Shown: piece by piece, positions 36,577-44,942 of the stretch
How the letters are laid out: each line of letters starts with the position of its first letter
How positions within the stretch are numbered: the stretch's first letter is position 1
From: Thermoanaerobacterales bacterium
GTDB lineage: Bacteria > Bacillota > Thermosediminibacteria > Thermosediminibacterales > Tepidanaerobacteraceae
Length of the DNA stretch: 64,000 nt
Direction of reading: 5' to 3'
Assembly: GCA_012840135.1 (NCBI GenBank)
Contig: DUMA01000033.1
Coordinates: 16,011 to 80,010 of the forward strand
Translations under genes and position numbers: made by a program
The notes under the pieces: generated by a model
Told to the model about the DNA's origin: nothing
What the model saw: the letters and a program-made list of their open reading frames with translations, nothing else
The model's database searches: none

Positions 36577-37806
36577 TCAGTCAACAAATAAAAGTAGCTG
36601 ACGAATCGATAAAAACATTACCCAGCATATTGTAACAACGGAAATGATATTTAATAACCATTTGTTTTTGTATTCCCCTACTATTTTTTCATCATTGGCC
36701 AAAAGCCACATTATAATTGTCATTAAGGGGGCACCAAATATGGTCACAGCTTGAGCCATTACCAGCATTTGAATAGGATTGGCCTTTAAAAGAGAGGCAA
36801 ATAAGGTGCCCAGAATCATAATAACTGAAGCCATTATTTTTGACCATCTGCTATTTATGGAATCTCCTATACCAAGCCCATCGGCCAGCAATGTCCCGCC
36901 GACCATTGCATTACCTATGAATGATGAAAAAGATGCCGCCCATAAACCAAATACGAAAAGCCATTTCGCACCAGCCCCCATAAGAGGTTCAAGCTGCACA
37001 GCCATGTCCATGGCGCTTTTTACTTTTATTCCCCTGGGAAATAGCACCGTTCCGGAAGTAATCATTATAACTACGCTTATTATGACTAATATTCCAATAC
37101 CAACTATGGCATCAAAAATAGCGTCATTTATTTCTTTTTTATTCCAATTTTTCCCTTTAACAGAATACGCCTGGAAAGCCGCAGCAGCTATGCTGAATGT
37201 AGTCCCTGATATGGCAGTAATTAAACCTACATTGGGAATGCCCCTGGGGATGACACCGCTAAGTACCCTCCCTATGGGCGGATGTATCATAAATAAGTTT
37301 GCGAAAAATGAAATAAGCATTACCATGACAAGAAGCATCATAATCTTTTCCAGGATTTTATAGACGTTATCTGATGACCATAGAAAATACAGTGCAATCA
37401 CCGTAAATACTACAGCCCAAACAGGAATACTTCCACCAAATAGAGCGCTCATGGAAAGCCCTACACCGATGTTGTTACCAGTTTGAAAACCTGAACATAT
37501 TAGAAATCCTGCTATTCCCATCAAGACTGAAAAAATCGTCCCGTATTTTTCTCTTACCAATGTCAAAAGAGACCTGTCGCTCATCACACCAATTACTGCC
37601 CCGGTTCTGGTAAAAGTAGCCATCATTATAAAGGCTGCCACGTACACCCACAGTATGCTGTATTCCAAAGTAGCACCGGCCTGAGTAGCAGTGGTTGCAC
37701 TGCCCGGTCCGAAAACAATGGCTGCTGTCACTATCCCTGGCCCTATAGCTGCCAGCAGTTTTAAAAATATACCTTTATTCCCAGTTTTTACATTGACCTT
37801 TTCCAT
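36577..37806 (-). CDS. Nramp-fold transporter lacking canonical metal ligands
   Basis: Membrane protein of 409 residues with about eleven hydrophobic segments and Nramp family sequence (LLAAIGPGIVTAAIVFGPGS in helix 1, ATQAGATLEY). In metal-transporting Nramps helix 1 has DPGN and helix 6 has a Met next to the site. Here the segment reads GPGS, so both metal-binding Asp and Asn are lost, and helix 6 reads SIAAAAFQAYSVKG without the M-P-H pattern. Likely not a Mn/Fe importer. As last gene of the N-acylamino acid racemase operon it may carry an organic or amino-acid-like substrate; this is inference. Confidence 0.85.
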   Translation of the reverse strand: MEKVNVKTGNKGIFLKLLAAIGPGIVTAAIVFGPGSATTATQAGATLEYSILWVYVAAFIMMATFTRTGAVIGVMSDRSLLTLVREKYGTIFSVLMGIAGFLICSGFQTGNNIGVGLSMSALFGGSIPVWAVVFTVIALYFLWSSDNVYKILEKIMMLLVMVMLISFFANLFMIHPPIGRVLSGVIPRGIPNVGLITAISGTTFSIAAAAFQAYSVKGKNWNKKEINDAIFDAIVGIGILVIISVVIMITSGTVLFPRGIKVKSAMDMAVQLEPLMGAGAKWLFVFGLWAASFSSFIGNAMVGGTLLADGLGIGDSINSRWSKIMASVIMILGTLFASLLKANPIQMLVMAQAVTIFGAPLMTIIMWLLANDEKIVGEYKNKWLLNIISVVTICWVMFLSIRQLLLFVD

Positions 37807-37909
37807 TTGAAAGTTGACCCCCTTGTAATTATCTTTTTAATTTTGGCCATCTCTGCTACAAACAATGCTTATCTACGTAACCACCTTACTATAGACCTAT
37901 CACATCCCT

Positions 37910-39196
37910 TCAAAAAAATTTAAAGATATTTTGTTTTTTATAAAATGTATAAATGTCCTGCCATCTAATGAGGCCGTTTTCAGAATGGATTCCTTTTTTA
38001 TCCCTTAGCCATTCCATGGTCAATATCAGGCCATTTACAGGGTTAAAGTAAAGTTCATGGAGCGCCTTTTGCACCCTTGTGCCAGCCCTGGCCCTGTAGT
38101 TCTTCTGGGGTAGCTGGAAATAAGTGTGTATCTGGCCATTGCAGCATCCTCTCAAACCGTATTCCACCATCAACCTCCCGGAATTTATATTCCCTGTGGC
38201 AGAGAGAGAAAAATCTTTTTTAACAGTTCCGCTTTCATATTGCCATGCCCTGAACGCCGACAGCACCCTGAGGTTCCTATCACTTAGGTCCCATCCGCCA
38301 TAAGCTACACCTTTCTTTCCTTCAAAGACCTTATTGGGGTCGAAAAGGCGGTTAAAAGTGATGGCATAGTCGGCATCACAGCCAGCCGAAGTGATAGTCT
38401 TCAACATCTGCACCTGAAACTCATCATCATAAAGGGCATTCATGAGTTTCAAGCCCAGTACAATTTCCCCTTTCCGACACCATTTTTTAACATTGAGGGG
38501 TACATTTATTAACCAGTCTATTATGTTTTGTTGATCGGTGTTTCTATCAGATCCCGACAAAGTCGGGCTAAAGTCCTGTTCTAATGCCATTGGTACATTT
38601 CCCATTATCCTTTGCCATACTGAGAGCAAAGACTTTGTGGTGAAACGATACTCTTTTTCGTCATAAACTTCACCAGGATTTGGCAGATGATATTTACATG
38701 AAGGTATGACGGGTATGTTCGAGGACTTGCTCAGCGACAGTGCCTCTTCCATAAATTTTAGATAATCCTGGAAGCTTTTATCCCAGCCCCTCCCCTTCCA
38801 TGTGATGGTATAGCCTTTTTGGCCTTTTTTACTAAAGATCTCTTCTACCACCATTTTCGGAGCTTTTACCGTCCATTCGGCCATGTTAGAATGTTGAGAT
38901 TCATCCTGCGCAATTACGGTCTTAAGCACCACAAAGCCAATACCACCTTCTAGATCGGCTTTAACCTGGTTTATATTGCAAGACAGCTGGCCAGAGCTTT
39001 TTCCAAAAGGATTTTTTATCGTAAAGGGACCGTATTCGGCAGTCAAATCTATTTTATATTTTTCAAGGATATACCCTTCTACATTATCCGGCAGGCCTTC
39101 ATCCCCAAACCGCTTGTAATCCTTCAATATCTCGCTTTTTATCTTTTCATCTATATCAAACTTATCGGGTAACAGATAAATGGGATAATCTTTCAT
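37910..39196 (-). CDS. Dihydroorotate dehydrogenase-like TIM-barrel protein
   Basis: 428 residues, soluble. Segments such as YGPFTIKNPFGKSSGQLSC, GGIGFVVLKTVIAQ and the late LSATGNINSGRLMVEYGLRGC follow the order of dihydroorotate-dehydrogenase-family FMN barrels (NP.g.aSG; G.g.vv.KT; G.I..g.da.e....GA). The catalytic Ser/Cys loop is not obvious, and it is longer than typical DHODH. It is in the operon with a DapA-like lyase and an N-acylamino acid racemase, not with pyrimidine genes, so a pyrimidine role is unlikely. The substrate is unknown. Confidence 0.6.
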   Translation of the reverse strand: MKDYPIYLLPDKFDIDEKIKSEILKDYKRFGDEGLPDNVEGYILEKYKIDLTAEYGPFTIKNPFGKSSGQLSCNINQVKADLEGGIGFVVLKTVIAQDESQHSNMAEWTVKAPKMVVEEIFSKKGQKGYTITWKGRGWDKSFQDYLKFMEEALSLSKSSNIPVIPSCKYHLPNPGEVYDEKEYRFTTKSLLSVWQRIMGNVPMALEQDFSPTLSGSDRNTDQQNIIDWLINVPLNVKKWCRKGEIVLGLKLMNALYDDEFQVQMLKTITSAGCDADYAITFNRLFDPNKVFEGKKGVAYGGWDLSDRNLRVLSAFRAWQYESGTVKKDFSLSATGNINSGRLMVEYGLRGCCNGQIHTYFQLPQKNYRARAGTRVQKALHELYFNPVNGLILTMEWLRDKKGIHSENGLIRWQDIYTFYKKQNIFKFF

Positions 39197-39263
39197 CTAT
39201 ATTTCCCCTTCCATAAAATGAAAACTTCAAAATCATCATCTATGCTTTTCAGAGTATTTTAAA

Positions 39264-40229
39264 CTAACAAAGATTAAGTTCCCGAAGAACATTTTTTATT
39301 TGCTCTTTTTCATTCTGTGTTAGCCCCGGGCCGTAAGGATCATTTACCGCATCTTTGGGTATAATGCCTTGCAGCGACAGGATATACAGCATTCTTTCAA
39401 TATATCCTTCCATTGGGTCAACAAAAGTGCATTCTGCCAATTTGTCTACATCCAGCATCAGCCTGACGAATTTTTCATAATCCTCCTGGAAAAATGAGTT
39501 CATCATGTCCCATTGAAGCTTCTGACAGGCTGCCCCAAGGCCTACCAAAGCACCCGACGCTCCTCTGGCAACAGTATATCCAAACATTCTGTCCTCACCG
39601 GTTAAAAGCTTTATATGTGGGAATTTATCAAAAATAAGTTTTGACACATCTTGATAAGTTACGATGGAATCCAGTGTAGCCATTTTAATGCCCGAGACAT
39701 TCTCTATGGAAAACAATTGTTCCAGCACTTCTTTAGAGTATGAAATCCCCCCGGCTTCATTATATAGATAGAATAGTATCATGGGTAAGCCCAGTTTTGC
39801 TATCTTTTTATGATAATCCACTATTTTTTCAGCCATACAATCTTTACCTCTGTAATATGTCGGGGGATATACCAGTATAGCATCTGCCCCTAAATCTCTG
39901 GCCTGAGTCCCCATTTCCAGGGTATTTTCAATAAATTTTTCTTCGGTCATGTTTTCAGCTGTCCGGGCTCCGACTCCGCATATTATGATCTTTTCTTCGG
40001 AAAGACCTTTTCTCCAGGATTTAAAAATATATTCTCTTTGCTCTCGGGTTATGAGAAGACCTCTGCCGGTATGCACCCACACAGCCACACCTGTTACGGG
40101 TTGTTCATTCATGTAATTAACATATTTCTCCTGAGCCTTTTCATGGATCTGCCCATTCCTATCAAAAGGGATAGGCACAGCAGGGAAAAAACTATGTTTC
40201 AGCTTATCTTTAATAGTATCAATATTCAT
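39264..40229 (-). CDS. DapA/N-acetylneuraminate lyase family Schiff-base lyase
   Basis: Class I aldolase-fold enzyme of about 321 residues. The Schiff-base lysine is in NVSGIKMATLDS and the catalytic tyrosine in ILFYLYNEAGG; the DHDPS-like GGTT motif near residue 48 is replaced by WVHTGRGLLI, so true dihydrodipicolinate synthase activity is unlikely. ATG 40229 is chosen because GGAGGG directly abuts the ATG at 40235. Operon neighbours (racemase, amidohydrolase) suggest a catabolic lyase or a keto acid aldolase; the reaction is unknown. Confidence 0.85.
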   Translation of the reverse strand: MNIDTIKDKLKHSFFPAVPIPFDRNGQIHEKAQEKYVNYMNEQPVTGVAVWVHTGRGLLITREQREYIFKSWRKGLSEEKIIICGVGARTAENMTEEKFIENTLEMGTQARDLGADAILVYPPTYYRGKDCMAEKIVDYHKKIAKLGLPMILFYLYNEAGGISYSKEVLEQLFSIENVSGIKMATLDSIVTYQDVSKLIFDKFPHIKLLTGEDRMFGYTVARGASGALVGLGAACQKLQWDMMNSFFQEDYEKFVRLMLDVDKLAECTFVDPMEGYIERMLYILSLQGIIPKDAVNDPYGPGLTQNEKEQIKNVLRELNLC

Positions 40230-40244
40230 GTCCATCCCTCCAGG

Positions 40245-41444
40245 CTATGCTTTTTCAGACTGTATTTCATATATCGTTTTCCCGAATTTATGATAATTAT
40301 CTATATTTATCTCTCCAATGCCAATACCATCAGGAATATATATCCTCCCCTGGCTGTCCATATTTATCTCTATTAGGTCATATCCCGGTCCATACCAGCG
40401 GCTGCTGGCCTCCACATCGGCGGGGTATTTAAAACCATTAAAGGAAGCAAGGGAAAGGATACTCATAGCCCCAATGCCGCTTTCGGGCATGGTGCCACCC
40501 CATACCGCTACGCCATTTTTTGATGCCAGGCTATATATCTTTAAAGCCTCCAGGAGGCCTCCTACTCTCTGTATTTTTATATTCCATATTCTGGATACTT
40601 CCAGTTCCAGTGCCTGGCTTGCAATTCTTTCAGATTTTAAAGATTCATCAAAACATATAGGAGTTTTTATCTCTTTGCTCAACAAGTAATGGTCCAGCAG
40701 GTCGTCGTGATGGAGGGGCTGCTCTAAAAAAAGGCAGTTTTGCTTGTCCATTTGTTTTAAGATGTTTAAGTGCTGTTTAATATCAAAAGATGCATTGGCA
40801 TCCACCCAGAAGGGAAAATCATTACCTATGACGCTCCTGGCCGTTTCTATAGCTTTTATATCCCATCCTGGTTTTATTTTGATCTTTATTCTTTGATACC
40901 CTTCATCAACATAGTTTTGAATCCAGCTCGCCAGAGTATCATAATTGCTATCTTCAGGGATTCCCACGGATGCTCCCGAAAGAATATAATTTTTACTTTC
41001 AAGATATTCTTCAGACACACCCAACTGTTTTAATTTGTAAAATATCAATTTTTTGAGGGATATATTGTTTTTTTTAGCTATCAAATCCCAGCAGGCGGTC
41101 TCTATGCCTGCTTTGGCGAAATTATTGCCCCGGATGCCGTCACTCAAAGTCTTGTTTAATTCTTCTATAGAACCAAATTTTCTTCCAATTATTCTAGGTA
41201 AAAGCCATTCTATGAGCATAGATTTTACCGAGGAAATAGTTTCAGATGAATAAAAAGGAGCTTCAAAAGGCGCCGATTCACCATATGCGATAATTCCTTC
41301 GTTACTTACAATCTCCACTATTAAGGATCTTCTACTGTAACTAATTCCTCCGCTTATTTGAAAAGGAATGGCATAGGGAATATTTATTTCTACAATCTTT
41401 GCACTTTGTATAGCAAATGATTCGTCGATTTGCAAAACTATCAC
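40245..41444 (-). CDS. N-acylamino acid racemase / OSBS-like enolase superfamily enzyme
   Basis: 399-residue metal-dependent enzyme that abstracts the alpha proton of an N-acylamino acid. Catalytic pair K-x-K in RIKIKIKPGWD, metal ligands in FWVDANASF, FLEQPL and CFDESL, and the opposite lysine in WNIKIQRVGGL. GTMPESGIGAMS also fits the OSBS/NAAAR branch. No menaquinone genes are nearby, while an M20 amidohydrolase is directly upstream, so racemisation of N-acyl (perhaps N-succinyl) amino acids is preferred over o-succinylbenzoate synthesis. The start is uncertain: GTG 41444 or TTG 41435. Confidence 0.9.
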   Translation of the reverse strand: MIVLQIDESFAIQSAKIVEINIPYAIPFQISGGISYSRRSLIVEIVSNEGIIAYGESAPFEAPFYSSETISSVKSMLIEWLLPRIIGRKFGSIEELNKTLSDGIRGNNFAKAGIETACWDLIAKKNNISLKKLIFYKLKQLGVSEEYLESKNYILSGASVGIPEDSNYDTLASWIQNYVDEGYQRIKIKIKPGWDIKAIETARSVIGNDFPFWVDANASFDIKQHLNILKQMDKQNCLFLEQPLHHDDLLDHYLLSKEIKTPICFDESLKSERIASQALELEVSRIWNIKIQRVGGLLEALKIYSLASKNGVAVWGGTMPESGIGAMSILSLASFNGFKYPADVEASSRWYGPGYDLIEINMDSQGRIYIPDGIGIGEINIDNYHKFGKTIYEIQSEKA

Positions 41445-41463
41445 CCTATCTTTTTTAAGTTTA

Positions 41464-42771
41464 TTAAAGGAATTGCTCCCACATATTCACATATGAATTT
41501 TTATCGAATTGGGGTTTAAAGCTAGATTTAATTTTTTTACCTTTATCGGCGCCATCAAATAATAGATCGACAATCGTCATCGCCATGGCTTTTGCAGGAA
41601 TTATATATGCTGCTTCTAAATCAACTATTTTAAAATCTCTACTGTGAGCCGCTCCCAAAAATCCCCCTATAGTGGGCTGTATTACAGGAAGAATAGTGCT
41701 TAAATCACCTATATCAGTGGAGCCAATCATATCAACTCCATACACTATGTTTTCTTTCCCGACGAAGGGTCTAATATTGTCCTCAAAAAGTTTACTCATA
41801 AGTAGATTCTGATTTAAAGGCAAATAGCCGGGAAATTCCCTTATTTCTATCTCGGCACCTACCGCATAAGCCCCTGCCTTTAGAGCCCTGTTTACTTTGT
41901 GATTGGCTGAGACTACCGCATCGATGCTTCTTCCCCTTACATAGGTTTCCATTCTAACATCGGCAGGTACAATATTTACCAGATCTCCTCCCCTCGTTAT
42001 GATAGGATGGACCCTGATATGGTCCTCATCTTTAAAGGTTTCTCTCAATGCATGAATGCTCATAATTGAAATCATGGCAGCATTTAATGCATTGATACCT
42101 TCATGCGGTGCACCGCCAGCATGAGCTTCCTTACCTTTATAAATGACTGTTTTTCCTATAAATCCACTGCTTTTGCCTTTCAGGAAAACTTTTTTCCCCG
42201 GTGTATTTGCCTGAGAATGCACCATCATAGCCATATCGATATCATCAAAGGCCCCCAACCGGATTAATTCTTGCTTTCCTCCGAAAAATTTTATTTTCCC
42301 CTGGTTTTTTAGTTTCTCTCTGTACTCCAGCTCTACAAATTCTTCGGCAGGAACGGCCATAAATGCTACGTCACCATCCAGTTCGTTCATGGCACCTCCT
42401 GCTATAAGACCTATAGCGGCACCCAGCATGGATGCAATTTGAGCGTTATGTCCGCAAGAGTGAGCAGCACCTGTAATTGGATCAGCTTGAGGATGAGCAG
42501 GACATATGACCGCATCCATCTCCCCCAGTATAGCAACTGTTAGATCGTGGTTTCTTCCATGACACTGGGCTTTAACTCCAGTTATTGCAAGATTATCGAC
42601 AAAACTTATACCCAGTGAATTGAAAACTTGTTTTACTATCTTAGAAGTCTCTTCTTCCTTAAATCCCAGTTCCGGGTGTTTCAAGATACTTTCGCCAATC
42701 TCTATAATGTCACATCTATTTTTATCGATGGTATCACAGACTACTTTTTTTATCTGTTCTTTGGTCATCAT
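41464..42771 (-). CDS. M20 family amidohydrolase (AbgA/N-acyl amino acid deacylase-like)
   Basis: Zinc peptidase-fold enzyme of about 435 residues. Metal site HSCGHNAQIASMLGAA, EE pair in MAVPAEEFVELE, and late GAAHSRDF with the distal His; dimerisation domain in the middle (GKEAHAGGAPHEGINAL). Cleaves an amide, for example from an N-acyl-L-amino acid produced by the adjacent racemase. ATG 42771 follows AAGGGG; a frame from 42798 includes that site. First gene of the five-gene operon ending at the 36523 terminator. Confidence 0.9.
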   Translation of the reverse strand: MMTKEQIKKVVCDTIDKNRCDIIEIGESILKHPELGFKEEETSKIVKQVFNSLGISFVDNLAITGVKAQCHGRNHDLTVAILGEMDAVICPAHPQADPITGAAHSCGHNAQIASMLGAAIGLIAGGAMNELDGDVAFMAVPAEEFVELEYREKLKNQGKIKFFGGKQELIRLGAFDDIDMAMMVHSQANTPGKKVFLKGKSSGFIGKTVIYKGKEAHAGGAPHEGINALNAAMISIMSIHALRETFKDEDHIRVHPIITRGGDLVNIVPADVRMETYVRGRSIDAVVSANHKVNRALKAGAYAVGAEIEIREFPGYLPLNQNLLMSKLFEDNIRPFVGKENIVYGVDMIGSTDIGDLSTILPVIQPTIGGFLGAAHSRDFKIVDLEAAYIIPAKAMAMTIVDLLFDGADKGKKIKSSFKPQFDKNSYVNMWEQFL

Positions 42772-42854
42772 TGTTCCCCTTCTTGCTTTTAAAGACATGT
42801 CTTTATATAGTCTTTAATTCTACACAAAATCAAAATTTCCTGCTAAACTTAAAA

Positions 42855-42875
42855 AAAATACCGCCTTTGGCGATA
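42855..42875 (-). terminator. Terminator after the hydrogenase-like gene
   Basis: ATCGCC-AAA-GGCGGT followed by a run of T on the minus strand, directly downstream of the 42895 stop codon. Confidence 0.65.
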
Positions 42876-42894
42876 AAAATATTTAGAAGTTTGA

Positions 42895-44181
42895 TCACAT
42901 CTTCGATGATTCAAGTTTTACTCTGTCTTTGTACTTATTAAAAAGTATATTCGCAGTCTCGTTGGATACCGCTTCCTTCACCCTGCTCTCCAGGGCGAAT
43001 CTATCCACCGCTCTCGCCCCTTCTTCGGGGTCCACTAGTTTTCCGGGGCCTCCCACACATCCTCCGATGCAGGCCATACCTTCCACAAAATTGGCCTCCG
43101 TGGTGCCTTCTTCCACCGCATCCAGTATCTGTTTGCACTCCTTTATGCCGTTGCCATGGCGGGCTTTGACATCGGTGCCCGGCCGAAGGTTTTTAATGCT
43201 GGCTATGATGGCTGCAGAAACTCCGCCAGTATGTCCATATATCCTTCCATCGTGGGAAGCATCGGTAATAAGTGATTTTACATCAATGTTTGCCGGGTCT
43301 ATTTTATAGGCTTCAAAGATTGCTGCCAGTTCCTCAAAGGTTAGCACACAGTCCACCGCATCTTTTAGCTCGGGCAGTTTTGCTTCAGTCTTTTTTGCAA
43401 TACAAGGCCCTATGAAAACCACCTTGGCGTTTTCATCTTCAGCCTTTATAAACCGGGCGATAGCCACCATGGGAGAAACCGAATCGGACACGAGACCTGC
43501 TATCTTCGGCCTGTATCCTTTGGCCATGCGGACAAAAGGCGGACAGCAGCAAGAGGTAATCATGAACTTATCTCCCCGATCCATACGTCGCAAAAATTCT
43601 TCCGCCTCTTTCACCGTAATCATGTCGGCTCCAAGAGCCACTTCCAGCACATCGTAAAATCCCAGCATTAAAAGGGCGGTCTTTAACTGTTCTTCACTCG
43701 TCTTTCTCCCAAACTGCCCGGCAAAAGCCGGTGCCAGCACAGCGTATACCCTTTTGTGCTTTTTTATGAGGTTTATGGTCTGGGCTATCTCCGCCTTATC
43801 GGTTATTGCTCCTTCCGGGCAGGCAATGATGCAAAGGCCGCATGAGAGGCACCTGTCTATATCTACCGCAGGCTTTCCCCTTTCATCCATGCGGAGGGCG
43901 CCGGGCTCGCAGGACATGCTGCAAGCGCAGTCCTCCTTATATCCTTCACAGGCCTTTTCTATGATAGATATAAATGGGAAATCTACCTCTTGAGGAATCT
44001 CGCCCTTTTCGAAGGTGCCAAGGGCTGCCCTCACCCTGGCCTCGGCTTCTTCCCGGCTTATTTCTCCTCCAAGGGAATCCATTACCGCACCGTATACATC
44101 CTGAAGATTATCCAGCTTTCTGGCGTGTTCGGCCACCAGCCTGTATATCCTGCGCCTCAATTTTATTTTTTCTTCCTTCAT
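42895..44181 (-). CDS. [FeFe]-hydrogenase-like protein with two ferredoxin clusters
   Basis: About 428 residues. A ferredoxin segment (CACSMSCEPGALRM and CLSCGLCIIACPEGAI) is followed by an H-cluster domain with all three signature blocks: TSCCCPPFV, GPCIAKKTEAK and EGMACIGGCVGGPG. The first block normally reads TSCCPxW; here a third Cys and Pro-Phe replace the end. GGPGK replaces the usual GGGQ. This is the pattern of non-prototypical (sensory or unassigned) hydrogenases rather than bifurcating HydA. No maturases or NADH subunits are adjacent. ATG 44181 has GAGAGG at 8 bases; ATG 44187 is too close. Confidence 0.88.
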   Translation of the reverse strand: MKEEKIKLRRRIYRLVAEHARKLDNLQDVYGAVMDSLGGEISREEAEARVRAALGTFEKGEIPQEVDFPFISIIEKACEGYKEDCACSMSCEPGALRMDERGKPAVDIDRCLSCGLCIIACPEGAITDKAEIAQTINLIKKHKRVYAVLAPAFAGQFGRKTSEEQLKTALLMLGFYDVLEVALGADMITVKEAEEFLRRMDRGDKFMITSCCCPPFVRMAKGYRPKIAGLVSDSVSPMVAIARFIKAEDENAKVVFIGPCIAKKTEAKLPELKDAVDCVLTFEELAAIFEAYKIDPANIDVKSLITDASHDGRIYGHTGGVSAAIIASIKNLRPGTDVKARHGNGIKECKQILDAVEEGTTEANFVEGMACIGGCVGGPGKLVDPEEGARAVDRFALESRVKEAVSNETANILFNKYKDRVKLESSKM

Positions 44182-44262
44182 ATTCATTACCTCTCTTTCA
44201 AGCAATAATACATCAGTCAATAAAATACTAACATAAAATACCATAGCCCACAAGTTTTGCAT

Positions 44263-44293
44263 AAAAAAAGAGGGTGCCTTTATAAAGCACCCT
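44263..44293 (-). terminator. Terminator of the AOR operon
   Basis: GGGTGC-TTTATAAAG-GCACCC followed by TCTTTTTTT on the minus strand. It overlaps the stop codon of the tandem-TGA gene, so that gene lies inside the transcript. Confidence 0.88.
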
Positions 44294-44582
44294 ACTCTTC
44301 TAAAAATGTCAGATGCTGCCATCCGTATTCGGGCAACATAAATTTCAGCTCTTTTGAACCGGGCTCCAGTTTATTTAAGACTTCATTGTCCACGTATATT
44401 TCTATGTCTTCTTCCACTTTAAATTTTACATACTCATCCTGCTTTTCCGGTTTGCCCGCCAGACCTGACGGGGCATAGAAGGCATTTCATCACCCGTGGA
44501 TGTTCAATCGCTTTGTGATATTCATTACACCGCCACGCTCCCTGATGTAGTTCTTCAACCATGAGGAAGTATCCGCCTTCAT
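44292..44582 (-). CDS. Small AOR-operon protein with two in-frame TGA codons (candidate selenoprotein)
   Basis: 97 codons from ATG 44582 (GGAGG seven bases upstream) to TAG 44292-44294. The frame is open except for two adjacent TGA codons, 31 and 32 (44487-44492). The first 30 residues (MKADTSSWLKNYIRERGGVM...NIHG) and the 64 after (NAFYAPSGLAGKPEKQDEYV ... GWQHLTFLEE) are both protein-like and in the same frame. Downstream of the second TGA, after 12 bases or so, CCCGTCAGGTCTGGCGGG (44455-44472) folds into a hairpin with an AGGTCT apex, like the E. coli fdhF SECIS, and the apical GG is 22 bases from the TGA. It is the last gene before the operon terminator. Selenocysteine is inferred; a pseudogene is the alternative. 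Confidence 0.55.
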
Positions 44583-44655
44583 ACAGCATCCTCCTTTGTC
44601 TGATTTACAGCACCGCTATCGATGCACGGGTAAAATTCTATCTTCGACCTCTTCA

Positions 44656-44853
44656 TCAGCCGCCGCTCATGATGTGAACAACGTCAACATTATCTCCGTC
44701 CTTTAACATGTATGTGGCATACTGGTCCTTGGGCACGACCCGACCGTTCACTATCACGGTTATCATCCGGAAAGTGTATTTCTTTTTTTGCAAAACATCT
44801 TCTACAGTCATTCCTTCCTGGTATTCCATGTTTTCCTTGTTTACTTTTATCAA
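44656..44853 (-). CDS. ThiS/MoaD-like sulfur carrier protein
   Basis: 65-residue beta-grasp protein ending in the required Gly-Gly (VVHIMSGG). The segment TVEDVLQKKKYTFRMITVIVNGRVVPKDQYATYMLKDGDNVDVV matches the ThiS/MoaD pattern. TTG 44853 lies behind AAGGTGGTGA. It follows the AOR gene, where it probably delivers sulfur for the tungstopterin cofactor, as seen for AOR-linked MoaD/ThiS proteins; a thiamine role is less likely without thi genes nearby. Confidence 0.9.
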   Translation of the reverse strand: MIKVNKENMEYQEGMTVEDVLQKKKYTFRMITVIVNGRVVPKDQYATYMLKDGDNVDVVHIMSGG

Positions 44854-44942
44854 TATACGTCACCACCTTGTTGCGGATACGATCTTCATAGCCATTTTTC
44901 TATGCTTGCAAAATGTCTTTCAGCAATGCATATCATTGACAT

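Noticed and set aside
40245-41444. o-Succinylbenzoate synthase (menC) call
   Set aside because: No menaquinone genes are nearby and the adjacent amidohydrolase favours an N-acylamino acid racemase.
44460-44500. Overlapping short ORF (ATG inside TGATGA) as an alternative to selenocysteine
   Set aside because: It gives only 18 codons in another frame, while the long frame continues cleanly for 64 codons to the operon terminator.
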